64,000 nucleotides of DNA, taken from Xylaria sp. FL1777. Lineage: Eukaryota > Ascomycota > Sordariomycetes > Xylariales > Xylariaceae. Shown piece by piece: positions 34,306 to 48,400 of this stretch; within the stretch, counting starts at the first letter, position 1; every line of letters begins with the position of its first letter. The notes under the pieces are model-generated. The model searched no databases. It worked only from the letters and a program-made list of their open reading frames with translations, and was not told the origin of the DNA. The translations under genes were made by a program, and so were the position numbers. Where the stretch lies: contig MU400720.1 of NCBI GenBank assembly GCA_022578965.1, positions 1,534 through 65,533 of the forward strand, read 5' to 3'.

Positions 34306-36343
34306 CTAACACATGTATTTATATATCTTTTTCCACTTGGGCCAACTCTTTTGCTCCTCCCTTTCTTGGGCGATAAGTATGGGGAGATTGAAGTCACGGC
34401 GGCCTGTATCAACGTCCATGTCGGCGACACGTATGAAAGTTGTTCTATGCCAGAAGTAGTGCCCCAAGAAAAAGATGATGACTACGGGTGCCGCGAGGTA
34501 GACGAGAAAGAAGCTCTTGGCAAGCTCAGCCGATGACTTGGTGGCGTAGTCCACGGGCCACGCGCCAATCCAGAACTGCGCGATCAGGATGAGAATATTA
34601 ATGATCAGGCCGACAAAAGAGCCCCAGACGCCAACCTGTGACCGAAAGGCCAACTCCGAGACTTTGTGACCCTTGTAGGCCCACGCCTGTCGGAACCTGA
34701 TGTGTGCTATACAGATTGAGGCCCACGTGAAGATGGAGGAAAGGCCGGAGATGGCGACAAGCCAATCGAGCACCTCACCCTCCTTCTCAAGGTCGGCGAG
34801 ATAAGAAATGAAGCCCACTGAAGACGAAACCATGATGGCAACCAACGGCCGTCCCCTTCGGTCGACGTATGACAGAATCCGGGGCGCTTGATTCTGATCG
34901 GCTAGCGCTGCAAGTGTCCGGGAAGACCCAAAGACAGACGAATTTCCGACAGAGAGCACAGAAATCAGGATGACGACATTCATAACCGAGGGAAGGACAT
35001 CGATGCCGGCATTCTCGATGGCGATGACGAAGGGCGACGCCATCGTTGGGGTGTCGTCGCTGAGCAGGAGACGTTTGTCGTCGTAGGGCACGAGAAGACC
35101 AATCAGTGTGAGAGCAACTATGTAAAATAACGTGATGCGCCAAAACACCTGCTTAATCGCCGTGGGAAGTGACTTTCGTGGGTTGGCAGTCTCAGCAGCA
35201 GCAAGACCGACAAGTTCGGTGCCGGCAAAGGCGAAGGCAGCCGTAACAAATACACTACATAGACCCTTGAAGCCGTTATGAAAGGCACCAGGTTCTTTCC
35301 AGTAGCGACCTCCGACATATCCCTCTCCTGGGGCACCACCAATATTGAGCACGATCCCCAGCAGGCTGTACGGGTACAAAGGTTAGAAAAATAGTAGTTT
35401 TGATGAAGCAGAGAGAACTCACATGAAGCCAATAACGGCCACAACCTTAATGATGGCGAATATGAATTCAGCCTCGCCGTAGCCTTTGACCCCACACAAG
35501 TTGATAGACACGATAGCCAAGAGAAATAAGGTAACGAAAATTGCCTTATTTAAATGAGAGTTCCAGTACGTGGTGACAACAGACGCTGATATAATCTCGA
35601 GGGGAAGTGCAACAACCCATTGCAAGGCATAACTAGGGACACAATCAGTGACGAGTCGCATTGAGATAGATGGACGGGGAGAGGGAAATGACGCACTTCC
35701 AACCCATGGCAAACCCCCAGGAGGGGTGGAGGAAACGAGTTGAGTAAGCGGAGAAAGAACCGGCAACGGGGAACGTGACAGCCAACTCGCCCAACGCCTG
35801 GACGGTGCAGTATAACATGGTGCCGATGATGAAATAGGCCAGAAGCACTGAGGCCGGCCCTCCGGTCTCGAGGGCGCGACCAGACGCGACGAATAGGCCG
35901 GTTCCTTTGAGAAGAGCAGCCGGTTAGTAGAGAGAGCTTGCTTGAATCAATCATTGAGCAGCACCCATACCTATGGAACCACCTATGGCAATCATCTGCA
36001 GATGCCGTCCCTTCAGCTTCCTGGCAAGATGCGACTGGGCAGTCTGCAGGGTGGCCAGCCGCAAGTCGTAGTAATGCGATCCAGACGCCCCGTTCCTGGC
36101 GAGAATCGGCCGATACAGCTGGGCAGCCTCGGCGGCGTGTATCGAGTCCATGGGATCCTTGGGGGTGATGCGCTGGGTGGGATCGCGTCGGAAGCCGTCG
36201 ATGAACTGGCCCAGGGCGCTGGGCGGAGCGATGTCGTCGTATAAAGGCTCTCGCATGGTGTAGCTGCTAGCGGGGGCCAGCGAGTCCTCCTTGATGGGGA
36301 ACATGTTCATCTCGATGTCGCGGCTGCTGTACGAGGACGGCAT
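34306..36343 (-). CDS. Amino-acid permease (APC superfamily, fungal AAT/YAT type)
   Basis: Four exons, 36343-35971, 35904-35697, 35632-35423 and 35365-34306, give 616 aa; introns of 57-66 bp all keep phase. After a hydrophilic N-terminus of about 105 residues come the permease signatures: HLQMIAIGGSIGTGLFVASG (the GTGL spans the first splice junction), then GELAVTFPVAGSFSAYSTRF, FAFAGTELVGLAAAE and later NSSVFGSSRTLAALA, with about 12 hydrophobic segments. The last exon ends with a short cytosolic tail rich in Lys and Trp. The protein is a plasma-membrane proton symporter for amino acids by family; the substrate cannot be read from sequence. Lys residues near the N-terminus would suit ubiquitin-driven turnover, which is typical of the family. 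Confidence 0.94.
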
Positions 36344-37479
36344 GATGGGCGACTGTGCTGTGATTCGAAAAGCTAGGAGCGGCGGCCGCCGCTAGGGCGG
36401 GATAAGTGGTGTCGTGTCGCAGAGGCAGAAGCTGAAGCTGAAGCTGAGGAGAGACGATGAGGCGAGAACGGAACAGGCGGGGTTAAAGAGGTACGTAGTG
36501 TATGGCCTCTCCTAAATACGTTCTTTCTAAGTCGATGAAAACGAGAGGCAGTGCGCTTTCCAAAAAAAGGGACCAAGAAAACAATACGCGATCTCTATAT
36601 TACATCGGGCGCTTGTTTATTTGTTTCTAGACGATATCGTCGTCGGTGATGGTGGTTGAGTCTAAGTGATCCTATACTACGTACCTACCCTGAAACTGTA
36701 GTACACTACACTACCTACGCATAGTAAGCCTGGAGTACCCTAGGTAGTATCTACTTAGTGCGTGTATGTGGAGAGATCTAGATCACCCTTATCTATTGTA
36801 CTGCAATTGCACCCAATTGATTGGTGGACACGGTGTCTACACTCCAAGTGTACATGTATCGGCGGAGCTCACCGCCAGGTCGGTATGGATCCAGCGGAGG
36901 TGTACTATCATGACTCTACTGTAGATATTGTAGATATTTTTACATGTTGCCTTCTTATCTGTCTAATCCCTTTGTCAACCAACAGGTACAGTACCTAGTG
37001 TGTGGCTTAGTGCCTCATTTGAATGGTGCTAGTCACCGCTAGATTGAAAAGTAAAGATTGCCAATTCGCTTAAGATTGCAGTACTAATAAAAGAAGTACG
37101 ACTCTATGATTGACTTCCATTTATTGAAACTACTGTAGGTAGAAGTTGTAGCAAGTATTTCGTGCAGTTTCTTCAGGCCCTATTAATGCATGCAGATCAT
37201 AGAGTAGATCATAGTACCATCTATAATTCATGGATTCCTCTTCCCATTTGTGCATTTCCTTTTGCAGATCTCGGGTTTTAAACACCGCACCATTTCCGTC
37301 CATGCGATAAGACTGCGCTATGCATGCCTAGGCTGTAAGGGCTGTGTGCTGGAGTAGCACAGCTCATTCCCTCGCTGAAGATGATACGCAGCTAATGCGA
37401 TAGGAACCGCCGCATCACTTATGGAGAGGACTGATGTTTGTTATAGAGAAAAAAAAAATCCTAAGACATAACCTCGTGA
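36344..37479. other. Permease upstream region / mannosidase 3' flank
   Basis: Should contain the permease promoter. Many TAGGTA/TACCTA words occur near 36660-36760. No gene was recognised. Confidence 0.5.
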
Positions 37480-39499
<2,020 letters not shown>

Positions 39500-40899
39500 G
39501 TCGAAGTAGGGGACAGTTGTACACCCTTCTTGATGGCCACCGGCCTCAAATGACCTCTAGCAAGATCGGACCCGGCGCCGAAGGTCGCTCTCCGTATGGT
39601 GGACCGCGTGCGCGCTCTTTGCGTGGGGTTGAAGAGGTTGCGGACGTCAACGTAGTGGCTTGCAGGAGTAGGGAAATCGAGGGCCTAGGGACAGCAAGGC
39701 AGGTATGCGGCGTCCAACTGAGACAGCGTTTGACTGTAGCCAGAATCAGTCAATATCAGTTCCAGCAGTAAAATACCTGGTGAGGGAGGATGCCATCGGT
39801 TATTGTAGCTACCTACAAGCAAACAGTATCGCACCAACCCAGCGGGATGACAGGAGGTTACAACCGAGAACAAGGACATGCAGCGACCATCCCGTGCTAC
39901 ACTTTCATCCCTCCTTGACCTTCATGCCTGAATTGTTCCAGGGTCTATTTCGCCAGCACTCGAAGAGAATAAAAGGTAGATTACTGGAAGTAGACGTTGT
40001 CTGCGTAGTCTAACGTGGGGAATTGGACAGTCTGCTTGGAGCTTCGTAAGTCACTCTCGGTACAGCGTTGTATATGTATCTATCTAATACCTTATCTAGG
40101 AGTCCGCACGGGTACTTCTTAAAGGCAAATATGGTAAGTAAACTACCCCAGCTTGTACCTACTACTAAGAGTAACTTTAGTCTATACTTGTATTAGAAGG
40201 GAAGCTGCTTGGCTTAAGCTCCTTGGTTCAAGAAGGACAGCTAAACCATTTTGGCTTATCAGTACCGGTATGTGAATCTGTAGTAATCAATAAAAATCAT
40301 TGCAGCCTGAATTATAATCTCTTTATAAATAAGCTACCAACGCAATACTTACTGTAGGTAGTAATATATACAATACTGCTGTCTTCAATACTTTTACTTG
40401 AATGTTTTATGCATATGTAGGCTAGTGTACACATTTAAATGGAAGACAGGAAATAACTTTAAAGTGATCGGATCCACTCGATCAGTGATCAGTAGAACAT
40501 TACCTACTGCGTACATAGTTAGATGCTCTAACCTGCATCTAGCTCCCTACGTACATACTGCGTATGTATGTAGGTACCTACCTCCACCACCTGAAGCAGG
40601 TGTACCCCTCCATAAGTAAACCTTCATCCACCTCCCCCTCGTCGCCCTGGTAGCTAGCTGGGCAGTTTTGAGCTATACATGACATTACCTAACGGTAGGT
40701 ACCTAGACATAAACTTACCCAAGCACCATAAACAACACCCCAGGTGGGTAGCTATCTGTCTACGGCCAGAAACTCTCACCCACATTATAGATACAGGACG
40801 GCCAATAAATAATTGGTTTACCGTCATGGAATAGAAGTTACCAGGGCCAACTTCAAGTCCTCATATGCTTAGACGTCCCGCCATCTCGAGGGGACTACG
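39500..40899. other. Divergent intergenic region, mannosidase/atg10
   Basis: Promoter space for both genes. AT-rich with scattered AAGCTNCTT-type words near 40180-40330, and a palindromic GTAGGTACCTAC at 40570-40581. A 102-codon ORF at 39705-40013 has no domain and lies next to the mannosidase start, so it is not called. Confidence 0.45.
40570..40581. repeat. GTAGGTACCTAC palindrome
   Basis: A 12-bp perfect palindrome, another instance of the dispersed TAGGTACC word. Confidence 0.85.
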
Positions 40900-41849
40900 A
40901 TGAGCATGGCTGATTACCGATGTTACCCTTACCTCACCACGGAGGAGTTTGCCGAAGTCTGCCACTACTTGGACGCCAAATACTCTCGGGCTACTTTGGG
41001 TCCCATTCGCGATCAATGGCGTCTCAACCTACATACAGCCTTAGATACTTCTAGCTCGTATGCCGACATGATAACCTTCATACAAATCACTAAGCCGCTC
41101 AAAAACAACGAGGAGGATGACCAACTCACATCTCTCCTCAACAATGTTGCTTTGGACGAGTCACCCGCATCCACTCGACAACCCACTCGACGATCCACTC
41201 GACAAGCCATACGCCAGTCCGCAGCTGACAGTATGTTGATAAGGATGGAAGAAGCGGACAGGGTTCGTATCATTGAACGTTGATTTATGCTGCAACTCGG
41301 TACTCTCTAGTGTCCCGTTAACATGCTTTTTTGCCAGGAGGTCTTGCGGTCTTCGTCAAGAGCGAACTTCCAGTCAGCTCATGTCGTGTACGAGATTCAC
41401 CTTCACCCGACATACCAAGCACCTTGTCTCTGGTTTACTTTACACAATTTGCCAATCGACCAATCGCCGCTCGATCTCGACTCCGTTTTCCGACATTTGG
41501 TGCCAGATCATTTGAAAGATACTCTCCGCGCCAGCCAAGGTGGCATAGGGGGGATCTCCATCGAGGCAAGTAATTCACCTGTGCTACATAAGTCAACGAT
41601 GCACTCTCATCGGGGTTTCCACTGCCTCTACCTCGAAGACTAATACCAAGCTTACAGCACCATCCTATTACAGGCGTGCCGACATTCTTCCTCCATCCCT
41701 GTTACCTTGGAGACATCATGGCTGAGCTCGACTGCCCCAAGGAAGACTATCTCACGACGTGGCTCGGTTTCGCGGGAAGCTGCGTAGGATTGTGGGTACC
41801 CAAAGAGATGGTGAATGCGTTATCGCGTCTGGAGCCCAATTTTTTCTGA
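40900..41849 (+). CDS. atg10: Autophagy E2-like enzyme Atg10
   Basis: Three exons, 40900-41262, 41338-41565 and 41658-41849, give 260 aa. Atg10 transfers Atg12 from Atg7 to Atg5. The C-terminal half carries the E2-like signatures VVYEIHLHPTYQAPCLWF and HHPITGVPTFFLHPC; the Cys of HPC is the likely thioester residue. It ends with LTTWLGFAGSCVGLWVPKEM. The N-terminal region starts YPYLTTEEF and has a repetitive Arg/Thr-rich insert (RQPTRRSTRQAIRQ). Intron 2 begins GCAAGT after GAG, a GC-AG intron, needed to join GISIE to HHPITG. Intron 1 uses a weak GTTCGT donor chosen by phase, so residues around 121 are less certain. Its stop lies 38 bp from the stop of the convergent msl1 gene. Confidence 0.9.
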
Positions 41850-41887
41850 CCCTTGACTTGAATGGAAAGGTAACAACAAGCGCGTTC

Positions 41888-42639
41888 TTATTCGTCATCA
41901 CTATCCTCTTCCATTGCCACGTCTTCGTCACTCTCTTCCCCTTCCTCTTCTTCTTCTTCGTCGCGAGGCCGTTTCTGACCGCGAGTATCAGGGCTCGGTT
42001 CATTTGCCACAGGAACGTTTATTACCTGGGGTGGTTTCGCTGGTAGGCTATGGGATGTAGACGTAGGAGCAGCTGGTGCGGTGGATGATGTAGGCGCAGG
42101 AGCGTTGAAGATGCTTTGTTGAATCTCGGTCATCTCAACATTAGCAGCAGCTGAACCAGGCAATTTGTAAGTGCCGTCAAGCTTCGCGATAGCATCTGAC
42201 TTCGACTTTGCATATTGTATCCTCTATACGAGAAAGCGCGGTCAGCTATGCTTGGGTTCCTACGAACCAGGACAGGGCAGGGGCATACAAGTTCTTTGCC
42301 TAGAAATTGGAAGCCATCAAGAGATCTCATGGCTTGTGTGGCAGCATGTGTATCACGAAAGACGATGTGTGCCTGACCGCGCATCTTTGCGGTTTTCAAG
42401 GCAACGACGTCGAGGACAGGGCCGTGAGCAGAAAATAAGAGGTAAAGTGCAGTCTTCAGGTCTGCCTTGTTGATCTTGGCGGATGGTAGATTTGTGACAT
42501 AGAGACTATTAGAGAGACATTAGCTATCTCGTCGCCAATGGAACTATAATGCTACCACGTACGTTTGGTTTGGAGGAATGGGAGGTGTTTTGATTGCAGG
42601 CTTAGATGGCACCGCACGAGTAACGACCGCAGCAGACAT
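41888..42639 (-). CDS. msl1: U2 snRNP B''/U1A-family RRM protein
   Basis: Three exons, 42639-42563, 42505-42289 and 42223-41888 (introns of 57 and 65 bp), give 209 aa. A single RRM spans about residues 24-105 with RNP2 LYVTNLP and RNP1 RGQAHIVF, then the typical RIQYAKSKSDAIAKL. It should bind U2 snRNA stem-loop IV together with the Lea1/U2A' protein. The C-terminal half is Ala/Pro-rich and then strongly acidic (a Glu run, DEDVAMEEDSDDE), with no second RRM, unlike animal U2B''/U1A, which have two. Yeast Msl1 also has one RRM but lacks this tail. It diverges from arc40 across 434 bp. Confidence 0.92.
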
Positions 42640-43073
42640 TATGAGAAGACGGGGCAAACAGTAGAATACCGTAGCCCTTCTGTTGTACGTCCAGCCAGAA
42701 TTGAGGATTGTGATGGGATTCGTTGTCAGGGAGCCGACCTATATTTATTAATTTCAGGAGACAGCGTCGAGAACATAGGTGAAGGTTTGTTCAAATGAAT
42801 TGGTTGCGCTAAGAGGTACACTAAGTACCTATGCGGGGGCCGAGACCCACCCACCCATGGTATCGATTCATAGACCCCACCTCAAGATACCTATACCTAA
42901 GGCAGCACGTCACCAACATACCTAGTAGTAGGTAGGTGCAGTGGACCTCTCTCCCTCTTGTCTTCAACTATCTATCTTCAGTTACCTATTTCCAAGAGGC
43001 ATTGTCAAACCCGCCCGCTGTGGTAGTAGAGAGCTACTCCTACCACCCGTCTCCTCTCCTAGCTCTACTCAAA
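42640..43073. promoter_or_regulatory. Bidirectional promoter region, msl1/arc40
   Basis: 434 bp between two divergent ATGs. It contains TAGGTA/TACCTA words and a CT-rich stretch just upstream of the arc40 ATG. No defined factor site can be named from sequence alone. Confidence 0.55.
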
Positions 43074-44323
43074 ATGGCGTCGCCTGAGGTACACCACCTT
43101 TTCCACCGGCCCATTGCCGACCATTCCTTCTCGGCCGACCGCCAGACTCTGGCTGTGGCCAAGGACACCAGTGTCGAGCTCTACGGGAAAACAGGCAACA
43201 CTTTCAAGCTCAAGGATGAATTAAACGGTCATGACAAGACCGTCACCGGCGTCGACATTGCCCCGCAAAGTGGCCGTATCGTCACATGCTCTCAAGGTAT
43301 CTATCTGACTGCTCGCCCTCTTCATCCCCTCCTCCATCCTGTCATATAACGGCGCAATCGTGTCTAACCATCGCTACATATACACGTAGACCGAAACGCC
43401 CTTGTCTGGGAACCCTCTCCAACTGGATACAAGCCCACCCTCGTCCTCCTTCGCATTGCGCGAGCTGCTACCTTTGTCCGCTGGTCGCCCTCCGAGACCA
43501 AATTTGCCGTGGGCTCTGGTGACCGCGTCATCGCCATCTGCTACTTCGAAGAGGAAAATGACTGGTGGGTTTCGAAGCACTTGAAGAAGCCTATCCGCAG
43601 CACCATCACCACCGTCAATTGGCATCCGAACTCGGTTCTTCTCGCCGCCGGCTCGACCGATGCGCATGCTAGAGTGTTCTCGGCCTTCATCAAGGGCGTG
43701 GACGCCCGTCCCGAGCCCAGCCCTTGGGGTGAACGTCTACCTTTCAATACTGTCTGCGGCGAGTATTTGAATAACTCGGCAGGCTGGATACACTCGGTGG
43801 CTTTCTCGCCGAGTGGAAATGCCCTCGCCTTTGCCGCTCACGACAGCAGCATCACCGTAGTTTACCCCTCGGCCCCTGAACAACCACCTCGAGCTGTCGT
43901 CAGTGTGAGCACTCAGTTGCTGCCGTTCATGAGCATGGTTTGGAACGGCGAGGATGAGATCATCGCGGCCGGATACGACTGCGAAGCTTTCCGATTTCAG
44001 GGCGGCCCGTCAGGATGGCAACTAACTGGCACTTTAGAGGCCAAAGGGAGACCTGGCCTCGGCGAAGCCCGAGAAGAGTCCGCATTGAACATGTTCAAGC
44101 AGATGGACCTGAAGGGCAAAGTCAAAGATGACACCCAGTTAAAGACGGTTCATCAGAACACAATCACAACACTCCGTGTCTACGAAGGGAGCAATGGATC
44201 CGTTCGTAAATTTAGCAGTAAGTTTTTCATTAGAACCTGCCATCAGCAGTAAATTCATTACACAGGCTAATACATTATACAGCAAGTGGTGTAGATGGTA
44301 GAGTCGTTATTTGGAAGGCGTAG
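43074..44323 (+). CDS. arc40: Arp2/3 complex 41-kDa subunit (ARPC1/Arc40)
   Basis: Three exons, 43074-43296, 43390-44217 and 44283-44323 (introns of 93 and 65 bp), give 363 aa. It is a WD40 propeller beginning MASPEVHHLFHRPIADHSFS; typical ARPC1 blocks are GHDKTVTGVDIAP, DRNALVWE, VRWSPSETKFAVGSGDR, ITTVNWHPNSVLLAAGSTD and the closing SGVDGRVVIW. The protein is the scaffold subunit of the actin-nucleating Arp2/3 complex, needed for actin patches and endocytosis. The last exon encodes only the final 13 residues. The insert between the last two blades (LGEAREESALNMFKQMDL) matches the ARPC1 loop that contacts actin nucleation factors. Confidence 0.95.
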
Positions 44324-45403
44324 CTATAGTAGAACAGTTTATACTCGAAATATACCTCTTGGCCATTTTCATCTGGGCGAACCGATCCCCAAGTGCTTTC
44401 TAAAGCAGTTTTCAAGCTACTGTAAACTAGAAAGAAGTCCATGCTCTCTGAATTGGTATTCTCTAACATTGTAACTACATTACACAATTCGTAAACGAAC
44501 TCTCCAGGAATCCAATTCAACGTTACCTTTATTGTAATCCATAGTAAACAAAGTCTCCGCCTCTCAGCACAATCCTCCTAGAAGGTTAGCAAAAGGGAGA
44601 TGGGAAACTTCTACAAAGGGTAGGATCTACTTAAGTATGTTATAGTTATAGTATAGCACTCATGAATCCTGGAGAAAATAGACCGCGATAGCGTTATACA
44701 TAGGTTGCTTATTTACGACAAATAAATCGTCGATATAGCCTGAGGGTAGGTTCAGGAATTAACTCCAAGGCTTCTTGTAATTGAAAAATAAAGCATATAT
44801 TCATAGTAATATTTATAGCGATGCAGTTAGAAGTATCTAACCACGAATCTATAAGGACTGCTAACAATGGCAAGCATCACCCGAGACAGTGGTATAAAAC
44901 TAACCGCCGAAAAACGACGCATGAAAATATCTATGATTCCCCTGGTACATGCAATGTGTATGGTAAAGAAAAACGAGATTACCATGCTTGTTTCATTCAT
45001 GATAGGAATAGTCAGACGGCCCAGACCGTCTGTTCATAGGGGGTCGATGAGTTTAGAGTAAACCTCATCCTTAGAATGCGTCTCTGAAGAAACGGACCAG
45101 TTACGCAACAAGGACGACCAAAGTGGACACAAACTGCGTCGTTGAATCCGAGTTGAGGACTGGAGCCAAGGACTCCGTTGGATCGTCAACGCTTATTTTG
45201 TGTCATAGGATCTACCATTAACCACTAGTTAATAGTACGAACCTAGACTAGCTGCCCTATTGTAATTTATAGGTTTCAGCTCAAAAATAAGTAGAGGTTG
45301 GTCTCTCGTCCCTTAAGCCATAAATAGCGTCTCAGGTGGCAAGTTAATTATAACAAAGAAAACGGACAGGGAGCAGATAGTGGCAGCGCAAATGAAGACC
45401 TGC
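44324..45403. other. Convergent intergenic region
   Basis: AT-leaning sequence between arc40 and the F-box gene. Two overlapping short ORFs (44821-45061) in different frames show no family resemblance. Nothing else was recognised. Confidence 0.5.
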
Positions 45404-48400
45404 TTAACTGTCTCGTCCCAACGTATTCTCAGGACGAATCGATGAAGCCTGCCGATCCAATTGTGATTCCAAACCAGCTAACAAATCAAAATCATCGTCA
45501 TCGTCATCGTCATCACCATCATTTTCAGCAGTGTGCGACGGCCGCTCGACCGATGGATTTTCGATAGTTGAATCCGTATTAGAGGTGGCCGTGGTATCTG
45601 CGGGTACTTTCTTGATAGGCTGGTGGCCAGTCTTTGATATTGAAGGTTTGCTTCTAACCCCCGAATTATCAAGTCCCGCCAAGTATGGACTTGGCTGGTT
45701 TGCTTCCGGCATAACCTCACCTACATTACGCGTTACGAGGTCGCCGTTAATTGTTTGTGAAAAAATCTTCTTGTTCTGAATATGTGGCTGCTGAACGAGC
45801 GCTCGTTTATTTGAGACATAGACAGGGGAAGAATTGTGTCGGAGGTCGGAGATCTTGCGATCGAGAAGTAGAGGATCAATGCGACCAGGGCCAGCACGTG
45901 ATTGTGAAGAACTCGAAGTGGCCTCTGGAAGGGCGCCGTTAATAAGAGCGAGCTTCCGATTATCTATATTCGTCAGACTATCCAAGTTGGATAAGATACG
46001 GAGGTCCGGTAGGTGTATCATATCAGTTGACCAATCGAGCACCGGCGCAGCAAGAGTATGTTGTTGCTCGATGTGCCACTGGTAAAAGTGTTTGACTAGC
46101 TGCGGCAGAGAGTATGATTCCCTGTCTCGGTCTGTAGTTGCTGTGGTCCCTAGCCCAAGACAACAGGCTTTACACTGAAGACCATTGATACTGCGAATAG
46201 GACGCATTTCCTTGTTGTTAGATAGGCCGTCCATGAATAAACTTAAGGGTGGCTCCTCTGAGAATTGTGCTCGGAAACGGGCGCATACGTGATAAATCAC
46301 CACGAAAATCCTAATATGCCCAGAAAGCCCTTTCAATGGAGAGAGGGAAAACCACAATTCCCTCGAATTTCGTGCGATAGAGTCCAATTTTTCGTAGTGT
46401 GCATCGGGAGATTGAATATGGTATGAGTATTGTAACTCCGGTGCCGTGTAAGTTTTGTGAGGAATATGGCTGAGACTTTGGTGGACATCCACATTACTTC
46501 CGTACAAGCCCCCACCATGGTAGATTCCTGGAGGTTCCTGGTAGATAGTTCCGTTCGGAAGTAGATTACTATGGTCCTGAAGTGCTTGACCTTGAAAGGA
46601 ATGATCATAATCCTGCGATGGAGGTATATATGGATGCATTTGCCCGTGTAGAGGTTGTATAGGAACCCCATGATACTGAATAGTCGGCATAGGCTGCCCA
46701 TAATGTGGCGTCATCCCCTCCTGATGGAGAGGCTGTCCATGAGGCGTTATTGGTATGGCCCTCAATGCCCTATTTTGCTGGTGCTTAGGAAGATCTGCCA
46801 GCTGGTTCACCAGCATGTGCCGTTCAGGGTCAACTAGAGATATCGGAATCAGAATTGTGCGCACCCAAATAGATAGGATCAAATTTATAATTATGAGATC
46901 TCTTTAAGAATATTTGAATTTTAGTTGGAGGTAAGGAGAGTGAAAAGCACTTACAAGGGGGTTCCTCGGGCCACTCTGCTCGCCAATAAACCACAACACT
47001 ACCGAGACTTAGGCAGCTTGTGTGTTTAGCGGCATAATGCTGCACAACTGCTTCGAATCCGTATAGCTTGTTACTTGACACACAGCAACGACAGTAAAAC
47101 AGCTCTTTCATATATGGTTCAGTGAATGGCTTAACCTTGACGTCAAACAGCCACTTCATGTTTTCAAGCGTAAGCTTCCGTGTAAAGGGCCCATCTGGTG
47201 CTTCGCAGGGAGGTTCTTTGCCAGCAGCGCGAGTAGCAGTATCTGTCCTGTTCAGTATAAAATCCAAGTTGGGGCAAAAATAATTCACACATAGTGAAGA
47301 TACTAGATAAAGGTCTAGTGGGCCCATAAGGGGGCAATCGAAGTATGAATGTGCTTACCGTCTTTCTCAATTTCAGCATAGAAACGCCTTCGTACGTATA
47401 AGAGTACATCGACAGCAAATTTTGGGCTAGATTCTTTGTTAACCTTACGCCCATTTCCCCAGCTGTTACGAATAAATTGGTCGGCTAGCACCGATAATTG
47501 CGCTCGGAGGGGAGCCTGAGCATCTACACGATCGGTTATTAGTACTGTTATATGCGCAAGATTTCTCAAGAAGCTTTGTTTTGAAGTAGAACACGAATGA
47601 ACAAGGTTATGAAAATCACGATCATTAGCACAAGTCCAGAACAAAGGACATTACTTACCATCCCAAGTTTTATTGGCTTTCTGTTTGACTTCGAGAGTAT
47701 GTCTACGTAGAGTCTGTGCATCCTCCGATTGTTTGGGATTGGCCAGTGAATGGGCAGGTGATTCTTGTTTTTGGTGCTGTTCCTGGTCTATATCTCCCCG
47801 TTGAGCTATCAATCGGGGTTTCAGTAAACTCCAGGCCGTATCATCTAAGGGCGTTGTGATTTGTATTGCTGCCTGGAAGGAAGGGATGAGGGCCAAGACG
47901 TTAGCTGCTAGCGGTGGTTCTAGTTTCGTAGCTCTCCTTTCAATCTCTGCTCGACGAGCAGCTTTCATTTCCTCGGCCTCTTCGCGCGTCTTGCTGCGTG
48001 AAATATTGACCTGTAAGGATTCTTGATATTCTTGAATTGACCTGGCACACGAACTCTCCCCTATAATGAAACTTAGCTTCTAACTGGGCTCGGTTTACCA
48101 ACATTACTTACGAGATGAGATAAAGGGTGGCGTTGAAGTAGCAGGGGGAACTGCTGTTGAAGGTATCGGTTCTTTTATTGCTTCATCGAGTTCGTTATTG
48201 GGCTGTGTATTGTCAGAAGACAGGCGTTGTCGCATCCGGATAATTCCACCAGACATCTCAAATTTCTCCCACCGCAGTGAATCAGTGAGATGCTCTTTCC
48301 CACGTCCCTCAAGTCCCTTGAGCCACTCTTCGGCTGTTGCTTTTCCCATTGCTCCGACCAAGTTGAATTCTTCATGGATAGCCGCTACGTTATTTGATAG

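Noticed and set aside
35550..35954. Open frames of 60-135 codons in other phases across the permease gene
   Set aside because: They run across introns and exon junctions of the clearly supported permease and have no membrane or domain pattern of their own.
25090..36343. Secondary-metabolite cluster around the methyltransferase, membrane protein and permease
   Set aside because: No polyketide synthase, NRPS, terpene synthase, P450 or pathway regulator is present, and the neighbours are unrelated genes separated by kilobases.
40180..40270. tRNA-like GGTTCAAG box
   Set aside because: The B-box resemblance is isolated; flanking sequence forms no cloverleaf.
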